Assembly (NCBI RefSeq): GCF_000315425.1
Contig: NZ_JH992922.1
Coordinates: 1,419,925 to 1,483,924 of the forward strand
DNA length: 64,000 nucleotides
Reading direction: 5' to 3'
From: Massilia timonae CCUG 45783
GTDB lineage: Bacteria; Pseudomonadota; Gammaproteobacteria; Burkholderiales; Burkholderiaceae_D
A program made the translations under genes and the position numbers. This document shows, in pieces, positions 8,787-19,876 of the stretch. Positions within the stretch are counted from its first letter, which is position 1. Every line of letters starts with the position of its first letter. The notes beneath the pieces were generated by a model that ran no database searches, was not told the origin of the DNA, and was given only the letters and a program-made list of their open reading frames with translations.

Positions 8787-9535
8787 ATCAGCACATGAAC
8801 CAGCAAATCGAAGGCAAAGTAGTCTTGATCACCGGCGGCGGCACCGGCATCGGCGCGGAGGCTGCGCGCCTGCTCGCCGAACGCGGCGCCCGGGTCGCCG
8901 TCGCGGCCCGCCGCAAGGACAAGATCGACGGCGTCGTCGCCGAGATCGCCGCCGCCGGCGGCGAGGCCAGGGGCTATGTCCTCGACGTCACCGACAAGAA
9001 GCAGGTGGAGGCGGTCGTGGCCGCCGTGGTCGTCGACTTCGGCCGGATCGACGTCCTGATCAACAACGCCGGCCTGATGCCGATTCGTCCGATGGCCGAG
9101 GTCAATACCGACGAATGGGACGCCATGATCGACGTGAACATCAAGGGCGTCCTGTACGGGATCGCCGCGGCCCTGCCGCGCTTCCTGGCCCAGCAAAGCG
9201 GACACATCATCAATCTGAGTTCGGTCGCCGGGGTCAAGGTGTTCTCGCCGGGCGGCACGGTCTACTCGGGCACCAAGTTCGCGGTCCGGGCCATCTCGGA
9301 AGGTCTGCGCCACGAAGTCGGAAGCAAGGTCCGCGTCACCTCGATCGAGCCCGGCGCCGTGGAAAGCGATCTCAAGCACAGCACCACGGGCGGCGCGACC
9401 CAGACCGTGCTCGACTTCTACCGGCAAGCGATTCCGGCCGCTTCGGTGGCGCGGGCGATCGCCTTCGCGATCGAGCAGCCGGCCGACGTCGACATCAATG
9501 AAATCGTGCTGCGACCGACCGCACAGGAATTCTGA
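8783..9535 (+). CDS. SDR-family NAD(P)-dependent oxidoreductase
   Basis: This classical short-chain dehydrogenase of 250 aa has the Rossmann motif ITGGGTGIG (about residues 18-26) and NNAG at about residues 92-95. The catalytic Ser is in NLSSVAG, and YSGTK supplies the Tyr and Lys. AAGGAG precedes the start, and the ATGA overlap with nemA indicates cotranscription and coupling. The context suggests it reduces carbonyls produced or tolerated in the electrophile response; the substrate cannot be assigned. Confidence 0.9.
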   Translation: MNQHMNQQIEGKVVLITGGGTGIGAEAARLLAERGARVAVAARRKDKIDGVVAEIAAAGGEARGYVLDVTDKKQVEAVVAAVVVDFGRIDVLINNAGLMPIRPMAEVNTDEWDAMIDVNIKGVLYGIAAALPRFLAQQSGHIINLSSVAGVKVFSPGGTVYSGTKFAVRAISEGLRHEVGSKVRVTSIEPGAVESDLKHSTTGGATQTVLDFYRQAIPAASVARAIAFAIEQPADVDINEIVLRPTAQEF

Positions 9536-9623
9536 CCAGGAATTTTTGAACCGGGAGCGAAGCCGCTCCCGGCGCCCTGCCGCCAGCCGGCGGCAGGGCC
9601 GCGCATCCACCCGACAGGAGCGG

Positions 9624-10768
9624 TTAGCGGCGGCCGAACATCATCAGGTCGGCCAGGAGCATGCGCGCGGGCCTGGCCAGGTCGAGCGCCGCCAGGCCCA
9701 GGCCCAGCAGTGGTTGCAGCGGCTTGCTGCCGGTGAAGGCGCGGGCCATGGTGTCGGTCAGGCCGATCGTCAGCTTGCGGTCTTGCGCGCGCTCTTCCTG
9801 GAAGCGTTCGATCGCGGCCGGGCTGGCGTCGCGCGCCAGCTGGCGCGCCAGGACGGCGGCGTCGCGCAGGCCCAGGTTCAGGCCCTGCCCGGCGACCGGG
9901 TGCAGGGTTTGCGCGGCATTGCCGATGGCGACCGTGCGCGCCGTGGCGCGCGCTTCGGCGTTCAGGCCGAGGGGGAAGGCGACGCGGGGGGACACCTTGG
10001 TAAACGCGCCGAGGCGCGTGCCGAAGGCTTCGCCCAGCTGCTTCAGGAACGCCGTGTCGTCCAGGTCGAGGATCGTGCCGGCGCGCGCGCGGCGCACGCA
10101 CCACACCAGCGCATACTGGTGGCCGTCGGGACCGTCTTCCGGCAGCAGGGCCAGCGGGCCTTCGCCGGTGAAGCGCTCGAAGGCGCGGTGGGCGATCGGC
10201 GCGTCGCTCGTCACGCGCGCGATCACGGCGCTCTGTTCGTAGTCGCGGCTCCTGGCGCGCTGGTCTTGCCGGCCGAAGATGCCGCCCTCGGCCTGGACCG
10301 CCACCTGCGCGCGCACCATGCGGCCGTCGTCCAGCGCCAGCAGCACGCCAATGGGGGTGTCGTCCAGCGCCTGCACGCGCGCCGGGCGCAGCATGGCGAC
10401 GCCGGCCGCCTCGCAGCGCCGCGCCAGGGCGTCGACCACGGCGCCGTAGCGCGTGACGTAGCCCAGTGCCGCGACGTCGTGGTCGCGGCGGTCCATCAGG
10501 CTGCGACCCAGATGGCCGCGGCGCGAGACGTGGATCTGGTGGATCGCGGTGGCCGGCAACGGCCAGGCCTTGAGCTCGTCCAGCAGCTGCACGCTGCCCC
10601 AGGACAGCGCGATCGAGCGCGGGTCCGAGATCGCCTGGCCCAGCGACTTGCCGTCGATCAGGGCGATACGTGCGCCCGGCACGCCGCGCCGCACCAGGAA
10701 GGCCGCCAGCGCCAGGCCCACCGGGCCGGCGCCGCAGATCGCCACGTCGAAGTCCAGATCCGCTTGCG

Positions 10769-10772
<4 letters not shown>
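9624..10772 (-). CDS. ubiH: FAD-dependent ubiquinone-ring hydroxylase, UbiH/UbiF/VisC family
   Basis: The product is an aromatic-ring monooxygenase of ubiquinone biosynthesis. Its N-terminal FAD fold reads VAICGAGPVGLALAAFL (about residues 9-25). The second FAD motif reads VAIGNAAQTLHPVAGQGLN (about residues 290-308), the hallmark of UbiH/UbiF/UbiI. Its place directly downstream of pepP with an ATGA overlap mirrors the pepP-ubiH order of E. coli, which is why UbiH is preferred; betaproteobacterial members differ in which ring carbon they hydroxylate, so the exact position is inferred. At 382 aa it is of family length. Confidence 0.88.
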
Positions 10773-12111
<1,339 letters not shown>

Positions 12112-12115
<4 letters not shown>

Positions 12116-12834
12116 GACGCCGTCTTGGCCGCCCGCAGCGGCGCGTTCAGTTCTTCCAGCTGCCCCACGGTGCCGACGTTGACCCACTGGCCCTGGTAGA
12201 TCTCGCCGCCGACGCGGCCCTGTTCGATGAACTTGCGCATCAGGGGCCCGAACTTGAGGAATTCTCCGGCCTTGATCCCGTCGAACATCTCGGCGCGATA
12301 CACGCCGATGCCGGCGAAGTTCCACTTGGTGGCGCCGTCGTTCTTGAGCGTGTACATGTCGAGCGCGAAGTCGCCCTCCGGGTTGTGCCACGGGTTCGGC
12401 GTCAGCCACAGCCAGGCGATGTCGCGCTGGTCGACCGGGTAGGGAACACCCACCGCGTCTTCATCCTTCAGCGCGTCCAGCGCCAGCGAAAAATCGAAGT
12501 AGGGCGCATAGATGTCGCCCGACACCGCCAGGAACGGTTCGTCGCCCAGCAGGTGCAGCGCATTGGCGATGCCGCCCGCGGTCTCGAGCGGCGTCGGCTC
12601 GTGCGAGTACACGATGCGCGCGCCATAGCGGCTGCCGTCGCCCAGTTCTTCCTCGATCATGTGGCCGAGGTGGGAGTGGTTGATGACAATCTCGGTAATC
12701 CCGGCGCGCACCAGGTTGAGCACGTGCCAGGTGATCAGGGGCCGCCCGCGCACTTTCAACAAAGGCTTCGGTAGCAGGTCGGTCAGGGGCCGCATGCGCT
12801 CGCCGCGGCCGGCGGCGAAAATCATCGCTTTCAT
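12112..12834 (-). CDS. murU: N-acetylmuramate alpha-1-phosphate uridylyltransferase MurU
   Basis: This 240-aa nucleotidyltransferase starts MKAMIFAAGRGERMRPLTD, the UTP-binding signature GxGxRxxPxT, with KPLLKVRGRPLI next. It couples UTP to MurNAc-1-phosphate to give UDP-MurNAc, bypassing de novo MurA/MurB synthesis during peptidoglycan recycling. The identification as MurU rather than another sugar nucleotidyltransferase rests on the adjacent AmgK-type kinase (7 bp upstream) opposite lptD, the same arrangement known from Pseudomonas. The stop overlaps pepP. Confidence 0.9.
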
Positions 12835-12841
12835 GCGGACC

Positions 12842-13912
12842 TCAGAAGGTGTAGCCGACTTGCGGCGCCTTGTTTTCCAAGGCGTCGAGCAGGCGCAGCA
12901 GCGGCTTGAGTTCGGTGTAGCGGTTCGCGGTCTTGCGCACGTAGTCGATCACCGTCGGCAGGTCGCCCATGTAGTGCGACTTGTTGTCGCGGTAGTTCAG
13001 GCGGCAGAAGATGCCGAGGATCTTCAGGTGGCGCTGCATGGCCATGAACTCGAAGTCGCGGTAGAAGGCGTCGATGTCCGGGTTGACCGGCAGGCCGGCC
13101 CCCTTGGCGCTCTGCCAGTAGCGCACCACCCAGTCCAGCACGATCTCTTCGTCCCACTGGATGTAGGCGTCGCGCAGCAGCGAAGCCAGGTCGTAGGTGA
13201 CGGGGCCGTACACGGCGTCCTGGAAATCGAGCACGCCGGGGTTGCCCTGGTCGAGGAACATCAGGTTACGCGAATGGAAATCGCGGTGCATGAACACCTG
13301 CTGCTGCGCCAGCACGTTCGAGGCGATCGCCTCGAATACCTTGTCGAGTTGCGCCTGCTGCTTGTCGTCGAGCGTGACGCCCAGGTGGCGGTTCAGGTAC
13401 CACTCGGGGAAGATGTTCAGCTCGCGCAGGATGAAGGCGCGGTCGAACTCGGGCAGCACGCCAGGCTGGCTGGCCATCTGGAACTTGAGCAGGGCGTCGA
13501 CCGCGTCCGAATACATGAAGGCGGCGTTGTCGCTGGACAGGCGCGCCAGGTAGGTGGTGGTGCCCAGGTCGCCCAGCAGCAGGAAGCCCTGCTCGACGTT
13601 GCGCGCGGCGATCGCCGGCACGGTCACGCCGGCGTCGAACAGCAGGCCCTGCACGTGGATGAAGGCCGGCACGTTCTCGCGTTCCGGCGGCGCGTCCATG
13701 GCGACCAGGGTCGCGCCCAGCTTGTCCTGCATGGCGGGCACGACGTCGTAGCGGAAGTAGCGGCGAAAGCTCGCATCGACGGAGGCAGGGCGGCCGGTTC
13801 CGACTTCCACCAGGCCGGTCGAGGCCAGCCAGTCGTTCAGCTGTGCCAGGCGCGGATCGGTAGCAAGCGCGGCGCTGACAGAAGTGGAAGAATTTTGATA
13901 CAAAGATGACAT
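12842..13912 (-). CDS. amgK: Anomeric MurNAc/GlcNAc kinase AmgK (aminoglycoside phosphotransferase fold)
   Basis: The 356-aa product has an APH kinase fold with the catalytic loop HRDFHSRNLMFL and the metal-binding VLDFQDAVYGP (about residues 215-245). AmgK phosphorylates MurNAc at C1 to feed MurU. The pair lets cells recycle muramic acid and is known in pseudomonads to give intrinsic fosfomycin tolerance; the same benefit here is inferred. It is the first gene of the amgK-murU-pepP-ubiH unit and is transcribed away from lptD across a 114-bp shared promoter region. Confidence 0.92.
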   Translation of the reverse strand: MSSLYQNSSTSVSAALATDPRLAQLNDWLASTGLVEVGTGRPASVDASFRRYFRYDVVPAMQDKLGATLVAMDAPPERENVPAFIHVQGLLFDAGVTVPAIAARNVEQGFLLLGDLGTTTYLARLSSDNAAFMYSDAVDALLKFQMASQPGVLPEFDRAFILRELNIFPEWYLNRHLGVTLDDKQQAQLDKVFEAIASNVLAQQQVFMHRDFHSRNLMFLDQGNPGVLDFQDAVYGPVTYDLASLLRDAYIQWDEEIVLDWVVRYWQSAKGAGLPVNPDIDAFYRDFEFMAMQRHLKILGIFCRLNYRDNKSHYMGDLPTVIDYVRKTANRYTELKPLLRLLDALENKAPQVGYTF

Positions 13913-13952
13913 GAAGCGGCCTGACGAATCCGGTTGGTTGAGCTAATTCCCA

Positions 13953-13958
13953 TATAAT
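13953..13958 (+). promoter_or_regulatory. TATAAT -10 in the amgK/lptD intergenic region
   Basis: A perfect TATAAT lies 69 bp upstream of the lptD start. No good -35 sits at the right spacing, so it is only a candidate. Because the motif is near-palindromic (it reads TATTAT on the minus strand at 13954-13959), overlapping divergent promoters for amgK and lptD are possible. Confidence 0.4.
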
Positions 13959-14000
13959 AAGGGATTCATTCTAAAAAAACCGCCCTTTATGGTGCACGTC

Positions 14001-14034
14001 CGATTTTCCATGAGCTGCGATTTTCCATGAGCTG
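14001..14034 (+). repeat. Perfect 17-bp tandem duplication across the lptD start
   Basis: CGATTTTCCATGAGCTG occurs at 14001-14017 and again at 14018-14034 with no spacer. Each copy carries an ATG, at 14010 and 14027. A frame opened by the ATG at 13989 or 14010 ends at the TGA at 14028-14030, overlapping the lptD ATG. Confidence 0.95.
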
Positions 14035-16279
14035 GTCGTCAAGCCAACCTTTCCCACCGCGGCAGGTCCTCGCGCTCTATGCATTGGTTTCCGCAACCGC
14101 GGTTCCGGCATTCGCCCAGAGTGTTCCCCCTGCGCCACAAGCTGAAGACGAACTTCCCGTCGTTATCCAGGCCGAGGAGATCGGCGGCCGTCCCGACCGC
14201 CGGCTGGACCTCAACCGCAACGTCGAGATCACGCGCGGCCAGAGCGGCATCACCGCCGATACCGCCTGCTACCTGCGGGTCGAGGACGAAGTCACGGCCA
14301 CCGGCAACGTGAACATGTGGCGCTTCGGCGACCGCTACAAGGGCGACGAGCTGCAACTGAACCTCGAGACCGGCAAGGGCTACCTGCTCAATCCGACCTA
14401 TTTCCTGGCCGACAGCAATGGCCAGGGACAGGCCGACCGCATCGACTTCCTGGGCGAGCAGCAGGCCCTGGTGCGCAACGGCACGTACAGCACCTGCGAA
14501 GGCCCCGATCCCGACTGGTATCTCAAGTCGAGCACCCTGCGCCTGGACAACGGCCGCGACGTCGGCACCGCCGGCAAGACCATCATCTATTTCAAGGACG
14601 TGCCGATCATCGGCACCCCGGCGATGTCGTTCTCGCTGTCGGGCCAGCGCCGCTCCGGCTGGCTGCCGCCCACGGTGGGCTTCGGCTCCCAGGGCAAGGC
14701 CGAGGTGATGGTGCCGTACTACGTCAACATTGCCCCGAACCGCGACCTGACGCTGTATCCACGCATGATGTTCGACCGCGGCTTCCAGATGGGCGCCACC
14801 GGCCGCTACCTGGGCAGCACCTACCAGGGCGAGACCCACGTCGAGGTCTTGCCGGACGACCGCGAGACCAATACCACGCGCTGGCGCGTCGACTCGCTGC
14901 ACAGCCAGTCGATCAAGCCGAACTGGTCGTACGGCTGGAACCTGCACGGCGCCTCGGACGACGAATACCCGTCCGACTTCTCGCGCACCGTCGCCGCCAG
15001 CGCCGAGCGCCAGCTGCTGCGCGAGGTGCGCACCGATTACTATGGCCAGTTCTGGAGCCTGACCGCGCGCGCCCAGAACTACCAGGTGCTGCAGGACCCG
15101 GCCGCCGCGACCAATCCGAGCCTGACGGTGCCGCGTCCCTACGACCGCCTGCCGCAGATTAACTTCCGCGCCGCGCGCTACGACGTGGCCGGTTTCGACT
15201 GGTCGATCGACGCCGAGGCGACCCGCTTCGATCACCCGACCCTGGTCACCGGCAACCGCGCCGTGGTGCAGGGCCAGGTGAGCTATCCGATCGTGCGTCC
15301 GGGCTGGTTCGTCACGCCCAAGCTGATGTACAACGCGGCCAAGTACGACATCCAGGACCATATCGACCGGGCCGGCCTGGACACCAAGCTGACGCGCACG
15401 ATCCCGACTTTCTCGTTCGACAGCGGCATGGTGTTCGAGCGCCAGACCACGCTGTTCGGCGGCGCCGCCACCCAGACCCTCGAGCCGCGCCTGTTCTATG
15501 TGTACACGCCGTACGAGAACCAGGACGACGTGCCGCTGTTCGACACCGGCCGCGCCGGCTTCAACTACGCCCAGCTGTTCTCCGAGAACCGCTACGTGGG
15601 CCTGGACCGCGTGTCCGACGCCAACCAGGTCACGGCCGCCCTGGTGTCGCGCTTCATCCAGGAAGACGGCGCCGAGCGCCTGCGCCTGGCCTTCGGCCAG
15701 CGCCTGTATCTCGAAGAGCCGCGCGTGCGCATCCCTGGCGAAGAACAACACAAGAGCCGTTCCGACCTGCTGCTGGCCGCCGCCGGCACCATTTCCGAGT
15801 CCTGGACCTTCGATAGCGGCGTACAATACGATGCGAACGGAAGCAGTTTGTACAGCTCGAATGTGGGTGTACAGTGGCGTCCGGGGCCGATGAAGGTGTT
15901 GAACGCCGAATACCGTTATCAGCGTGACAGCTTCCGCAATATCGACCTGTCGGCGCAGTGGCCGATCGGCCGCCGCTGGTATGGCGTGGGCCGGGTCAGC
16001 TACGCGCTGCGTTCGTATGGGGTGGGGCAGGAGGTCAATCCGGCCACCGGCGGCAAGCTGATCGAGAGCCTGATCGGTCTCGAATACAAGGCCGATTGCT
16101 GGGTGTTCCGGATGGGCGCGCAGCGTTTCGTGACCGCGGCGCAAGAGACGTCGACGCCGATCTTCTTCCAGCTCGAGCTCAATGGCTTGTCGCGCCTGGG
16201 CCTGGGTAATCCGCTCGAGTCGTTCAACAAGAGCATCCCGGGCTATACGCGACTGAATACCGGAATTGGACGTCCATAA
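14027..16279 (+). CDS. lptD: LPS-assembly outer membrane protein LptD
   Basis: LptD is the beta-barrel that, with LptE, inserts lipopolysaccharide into the outer leaflet. The 750-aa product has a signal peptide (cleavage after about AVPAFA, residue 30) and a periplasmic beta-jellyroll (about 45-200, LPS_OstA fold). A C-terminal barrel with many aromatic beta strands follows. Cysteines are visible in TACYL, YSTCEG and KADCWV, which would supply the inter-domain disulfides; only three are seen. The first gene of lptD-surA-pdxA-rsmA, it carries a 17-bp tandem duplication exactly over its start. The partner lptE is at 31067. No Shine-Dalgarno is evident. Confidence 0.95.
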   Translation: MSWSSSQPFPPRQVLALYALVSATAVPAFAQSVPPAPQAEDELPVVIQAEEIGGRPDRRLDLNRNVEITRGQSGITADTACYLRVEDEVTATGNVNMWRFGDRYKGDELQLNLETGKGYLLNPTYFLADSNGQGQADRIDFLGEQQALVRNGTYSTCEGPDPDWYLKSSTLRLDNGRDVGTAGKTIIYFKDVPIIGTPAMSFSLSGQRRSGWLPPTVGFGSQGKAEVMVPYYVNIAPNRDLTLYPRMMFDRGFQMGATGRYLGSTYQGETHVEVLPDDRETNTTRWRVDSLHSQSIKPNWSYGWNLHGASDDEYPSDFSRTVAASAERQLLREVRTDYYGQFWSLTARAQNYQVLQDPAAATNPSLTVPRPYDRLPQINFRAARYDVAGFDWSIDAEATRFDHPTLVTGNRAVVQGQVSYPIVRPGWFVTPKLMYNAAKYDIQDHIDRAGLDTKLTRTIPTFSFDSGMVFERQTTLFGGAATQTLEPRLFYVYTPYENQDDVPLFDTGRAGFNYAQLFSENRYVGLDRVSDANQVTAALVSRFIQEDGAERLRLAFGQRLYLEEPRVRIPGEEQHKSRSDLLLAAAGTISESWTFDSGVQYDANGSSLYSSNVGVQWRPGPMKVLNAEYRYQRDSFRNIDLSAQWPIGRRWYGVGRVSYALRSYGVGQEVNPATGGKLIESLIGLEYKADCWVFRMGAQRFVTAAQETSTPIFFQLELNGLSRLGLGNPLESFNKSIPGYTRLNTGIGRP

Positions 16280-16333
16280 GCAAGCGTTCAGACTAGCAGT
16301 CCATAATTCGTCCTTGATGTGAACTATCCTGAA

Positions 16334-17743
16334 ATGAGTGCTTTCCAGATGATGCGTACTACCCGTTTGCAGTCCCTCCAGATGGCGGCAGCACTGCTGT
16401 GCGCGCTGTCCGCCGGCCAGGCGCTGGCCCAGGCCGCCACCACGCCAGCCGCCAAGGCGGAAACGCCGGCGTCCACCGGCGGCGGCTTCCTGCCGCCGGC
16501 ATCGGCCAATGCCAAGGTGATCGATTCGATCCAGGTCGTCGTCAATGACGAAGTGATCACCCGCAATGAAGTGGCCGGCCGCGTGGCCCAGGTCAGCCAG
16601 AACATGAAGGCACGTAACGCCCAGATGCCCGACCCGGCCACCATGGAGCGCCAGGTGCTCGAGGCGATGATCGTCGAACGCGCCCAGCTGCAGCTGGCCA
16701 AAGAGATGGGCGTCAAGGTCGACGACCGCACCCTGGACGCCACCATCGGCCGCATCGCCGAAAATCAAAAGATGTCGGTGCAGGACATGCGCAACCAGAT
16801 GGAAAAAGAGGGCATGCCGTTTGCCCAGTTCCGCGAAGACATCCGCAACGAGATCATGATGCAGCGCCTGCGCGAGCACGAGGTCGACAGCAAGATCCAG
16901 GTGTCCGAGGCCGAGATCGACACCTATATGGCGGCCGCCAAGGCTGCCGAGGCCGACCGCATCGAGGTCGACATCTCCCAGATCCTGGTGCGCGTGCCAG
17001 AGAACGCCTCGCCCGAGCAGATCGCCGCGCGCGCCGCGCGCGCCGAGGAAGTGATGCGCCAGCTGCGCACCGGCGCCGACTTCGCGCGCATGGCCTCGAC
17101 CTATTCCGACGCGCCCGACGCGCTCAAGGGCGGCGAGATCGGCTGGCGCGACGCCGACCGCCTGCCGCCGATGTTCTCGACCGAGCTGCGCAAGCTCGAA
17201 GCGGGCCAGGTCACGCCGATCCTCAAGACCAACGTCGGTTTCCACATCCTCAAGCTGGCGGGCAAGCGCTCGCTCGGCGGCGAGACCGAGAAGTCGGTAG
17301 TCGAGCAGACGCACGCGCGCCACATCCTGATCAAGGTCACCCCGACCATGACCGAGGGCGAGGTCAAGCGCAAGCTGCTCGAGCTGAAAGAGAAGATGGA
17401 CAACAATGCCGGCACCTTCGAAGACCTGGCGCGCCTGCACTCGCAGGACGGTTCGGCCTCGAAGGGCGGCGACCTGGGCTGGTTGTATCCGGGCGACACG
17501 GTGCCGGAATTCGAGACCGCGATGAATGCGCTCAAGCCCGGCGAGGTGTCGGACGTCATCCAGTCGCCGTTCGGCTTCCACCTGATCCAGGTCATCGGAC
17601 GCAAGAGCGAAGACGTCACCCAGCAGAAGGAGCGTAACGTGGCGCGCCAGGTGCTGCGCGACCGCAAGATGCAGGAAGCGATGGAAGACTGGATGCGCCA
17701 GGTGCGCGACCGCGCCTACGTCGAGTTCCGCGAGGAGCAGTAA
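16334..17743 (+). CDS. surA: Periplasmic chaperone / peptidyl-prolyl isomerase SurA
   Basis: SurA escorts outer-membrane proteins to the BAM complex. The product has a signal peptide ending near GQALAQA, a SurA_N domain (about residues 50-170) and two parvulin-type PPIase domains. The first starts near [12 protein letters not shown] and the second near [12 protein letters not shown]; each ends in an FHxx[12 protein letters not shown] strand. The start is ambiguous: a GTG at 16319 and ATGs at 16334, 16349 and 16352 are all in frame without a strong ribosome site, and the later ones give a more usual signal peptide. Its position downstream of lptD and upstream of pdxA is the conserved proteobacterial order. 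Confidence 0.95.
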   Translation: MSAFQMMRTTRLQSLQMAAALLCALSAGQALAQAATTPAAKAETPASTGGGFLPPASANAKVIDSIQVVVNDEVITRNEVAGRVAQVSQNMKARNAQMPDPATMERQVLEAMIVERAQLQLAKEMGVKVDDRTLDATIGRIAENQKMSVQDMRNQMEKEGMPFAQFREDIRNEIMMQRLREHEVDSKIQVSEAEIDTYMAAAKAAEADRIEVDISQILVRVPENASPEQIAARAARAEEVMRQLRTGADFARMASTYSDAPDALKGGEIGWRDADRLPPMFSTELRKLEAGQVTPILKTNVGFHILKLAGKRSLGGETEKSVVEQTHARHILIKVTPTMTEGEVKRKLLELKEKMDNNAGTFEDLARLHSQDGSASKGGDLGWLYPGDTVPEFETAMNALKPGEVSDVIQSPFGFHLIQVIGRKSEDVTQQKERNVARQVLRDRKMQEAMEDWMRQVRDRAYVEFREEQ

Positions 17744-17747
17744 CAAG

Positions 17748-18839
17748 ATGGTTGCGCCACAGGCGCCCGGGCGCCCGTTGGCGCATTGGGGGGCCGCATC
17801 CCCAAGGCCCGTGCTCGCTATTACAGTCGGCGAGCCCGCCGGCATCGGTCCCGAGATCGCGATCCGCGCCGCCTGGGCCCTGCGCGAGCAGGCCAACTGC
17901 GTGCTGCTCGGCGACGCCGCCTTCCTGGCGATGACGGCCAGCTATATCGATCCAGCTATCCGCCTGTCGGCGCTGTCGACCCAGGCCTTGCGCAACGGCG
18001 GCCTGCCGCACTTCGGCGCCGACCGCCTGGCGGTGGTCGACGTGCCGCTGGCGGCGCACGTGGTGCCGGGCCGGCTCGATCCCGAGAATGGTCTTGCCGT
18101 GCTGGCCACGCTGGACCTGGCCATCGAGGGCTGTGGCTGTGGGTGGTTCGACGCCATCGTCACCGCGCCGCTGCAAAAAAGCACGATCAACGATGCCGGC
18201 ATCGCGTTTTCGGGACACACCGAATACCTGGCCGAGAAGACCGGCACGCCCAAGGTGGTCATGATGCTGGCCGGCGCGCCGGCACATGACCAGCCCTACC
18301 TGCGCGTCGCCCTGGCCACCACCCACCTGCCGCTGAAGGATGTGCCGGGCGCGCTCACGCGCGACAACCTGACCCAGGTGCTGGACATCCTGCACGCCGA
18401 CCTGCGCGACAAATTCGGCATCGCGGCGCCCGTGATCCTGGTCACCGGCCTGAATCCGCACGCCGGAGAAAACGGCTATCTCGGCCGCGAAGAGATCGAC
18501 GTCATCACGCCGGTGCTCGAGGCCGCCCGCAGCCGCGGCATCGATGCGCGCGGCCCGTATCCGGCCGACACCCTGTTCCAGCCCAAGTACCTGAAGGATG
18601 CGGATTGCGTGCTGGCGATGTACCACGACCAGGGCTTGCCGGTGCTGAAGCACGCGACCTTCGGGCGCGGCATCAACGTCACCCTGGGCCTGCCCCTGAT
18701 CCGCACCTCGGTCGACCACGGCACCGCCCTCGACCTGGCGGCCGAGGGCCTCGGCCTGGCCGACTGCGGCAGCATGGAAGAGGCGATCCGCGCCGCCATG
18801 CACATGGTGGCCGCGCGCCGCCAGGCCACTTCCGAATAA
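17748..18839 (+). CDS. pdxA: 4-hydroxythreonine-4-phosphate dehydrogenase PdxA
   Basis: PdxA oxidises 4-phosphohydroxy-L-threonine in pyridoxal 5'-phosphate synthesis. The 363-aa product shows [17 protein letters not shown] near the start, the metal-site segments [10 protein letters not shown] and [12 protein letters not shown], and the family ending [21 protein letters not shown]. The first 20 residues ([13 protein letters not shown] region) extend beyond the usual start; a GTG near 17811 is an alternative, but GGAG upstream supports the ATG at 17748. It lies 4 bp after surA and 14 bp before rsmA. Confidence 0.96.
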   Translation: MVAPQAPGRPLAHWGAASPRPVLAITVGEPAGIGPEIAIRAAWALREQANCVLLGDAAFLAMTASYIDPAIRLSALSTQALRNGGLPHFGADRLAVVDVPLAAHVVPGRLDPENGLAVLATLDLAIEGCGCGWFDAIVTAPLQKSTINDAGIAFSGHTEYLAEKTGTPKVVMMLAGAPAHDQPYLRVALATTHLPLKDVPGALTRDNLTQVLDILHADLRDKFGIAAPVILVTGLNPHAGENGYLGREEIDVITPVLEAARSRGIDARGPYPADTLFQPKYLKDADCVLAMYHDQGLPVLKHATFGRGINVTLGLPLIRTSVDHGTALDLAAEGLGLADCGSMEEAIRAAMHMVAARRQATSE

Positions 18840-18853
18840 CCAAGAAAGCAAGC

Positions 18854-19627
18854 ATGAAACACGTCGCACGCAAGCGCTTCGGCCAGAACTTCCTGACCGA
18901 TGACCATGTCCTGAACAATATCATCGACGCCATTGCGCCGCGGCGCGGTGAAACGATGGTCGAGATCGGCCCGGGCCTGGCGGCGATGACGGCGCTGCTG
19001 CTCAAGTCGCTCGACCATATGCACGTCGTCGAGCTCGACCGCGACCTGGTGGCGCGCCTGGAAAAAGCCTACCCGCGCGAGCGCCTCAGCGTGCATTCGG
19101 GCGACGCGCTCAAATTCGATTTCGGTTCGATCCCGGTGCTGGAGGGACAAAAACTGCGCGTGGTCGGCAACCTCCCGTACAACATTTCCAGCCCGCTGCT
19201 GTTCCACCTGGCCGAGTTCGCCCATCTGGTCGAGGACCAGCACTTCATGCTCCAAAAGGAAGTGGTCGAGCGCATGGTGGCCGAGCCGGGCACCAAGGCC
19301 TACAGCCGCCTGTCGGTGATGCTGCAATGGCGCTACGACATGGCCATGCTGTTCATCGTGCCGCCGACCGCCTTCGATCCGCCGCCGCAGGTCGACTCGG
19401 CCATCGTGCGCATGGTGCCGACCCGGCGCCAGTTGCCGTGCGACGGCAAGCGCCTGGAGGCGGTGGTGGCCAAGGCCTTCTCGCAGCGGCGCAAGGTCAT
19501 TCGCAACTGCGTGGCCGGCATGTTCACCGAAGCGCAGCTGGTCGAGGCGGGCATCGATCCGGGCGTGCGTCCGGAAGCGGTCAGCCTGGAACAATACGTG
19601 GCGCTGGCCAACCTCCCCGTATCCTGA
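18854..19627 (+). CDS. rsmA: 16S rRNA (adenine1518/1519-N6)-dimethyltransferase RsmA/KsgA
   Basis: RsmA dimethylates the two adenines of helix 45 in 16S rRNA during late small-subunit maturation. The 257-aa product starts MKHVARKRFGQNFLTD and has the SAM motif VEIGPGLAAMT (about residues 38-48). The catalytic NLPYNISSP is at about residues 105-113. The frame is open upstream to 18605, inside pdxA, but homology begins at the ATG at 18854. It is last in the lptD-surA-pdxA-rsmA series and is followed by a terminator. Confidence 0.97.
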   Translation: MKHVARKRFGQNFLTDDHVLNNIIDAIAPRRGETMVEIGPGLAAMTALLLKSLDHMHVVELDRDLVARLEKAYPRERLSVHSGDALKFDFGSIPVLEGQKLRVVGNLPYNISSPLLFHLAEFAHLVEDQHFMLQKEVVERMVAEPGTKAYSRLSVMLQWRYDMAMLFIVPPTAFDPPPQVDSAIVRMVPTRRQLPCDGKRLEAVVAKAFSQRRKVIRNCVAGMFTEAQLVEAGIDPGVRPEAVSLEQYVALANLPVS

Positions 19628-19633
19628 CCCAGG

Positions 19634-19654
19634 GTGGTCGGCTACGCCGACCAC
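19634..19654. other. Perfect 9-bp hairpin after rsmA
   Basis: GTGGTCGGC / GCCGACCAC with a 3-nt loop begins 7 bp after the rsmA stop. It has no T-run. It may stabilise the mRNA end ahead of the true terminator at 19680. Confidence 0.6.
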
Positions 19655-19679
19655 GCGTTCAGCATCATCTGCCCCCATC

Positions 19680-19703
19680 AGCGCCGCCCGTCGGCGCTTT
19701 TTT
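19680..19703 (+). terminator. Rho-independent terminator of the lptD-rsmA operon
   Basis: Stem AGCGCCG / CGGCGCT with a 5-nt loop, followed by a run of six T. Confidence 0.88.
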
Positions 19704-19876
19704 GCGTCCAAACACGTCCTGCTGCGCCGCAGCATACGGGTTATCACGTATTTTCGGGCGCCTGGTCGCCGTTTTACGCAGTCTGTCGCATCCCGCTGGA
19801 GAACTGCGGCCCCATTTTCTATAGTGCTCACATGGACAGCCGATCCGGCGCCTCAACCGACCCACAGGAGCAAGAA

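Noticed and set aside
14039..17896. A 1,285-codon minus-strand open frame opposite lptD-surA-pdxA
   Set aside because: It is antisense to three conserved genes, of low-complexity composition, and matches no family pattern.
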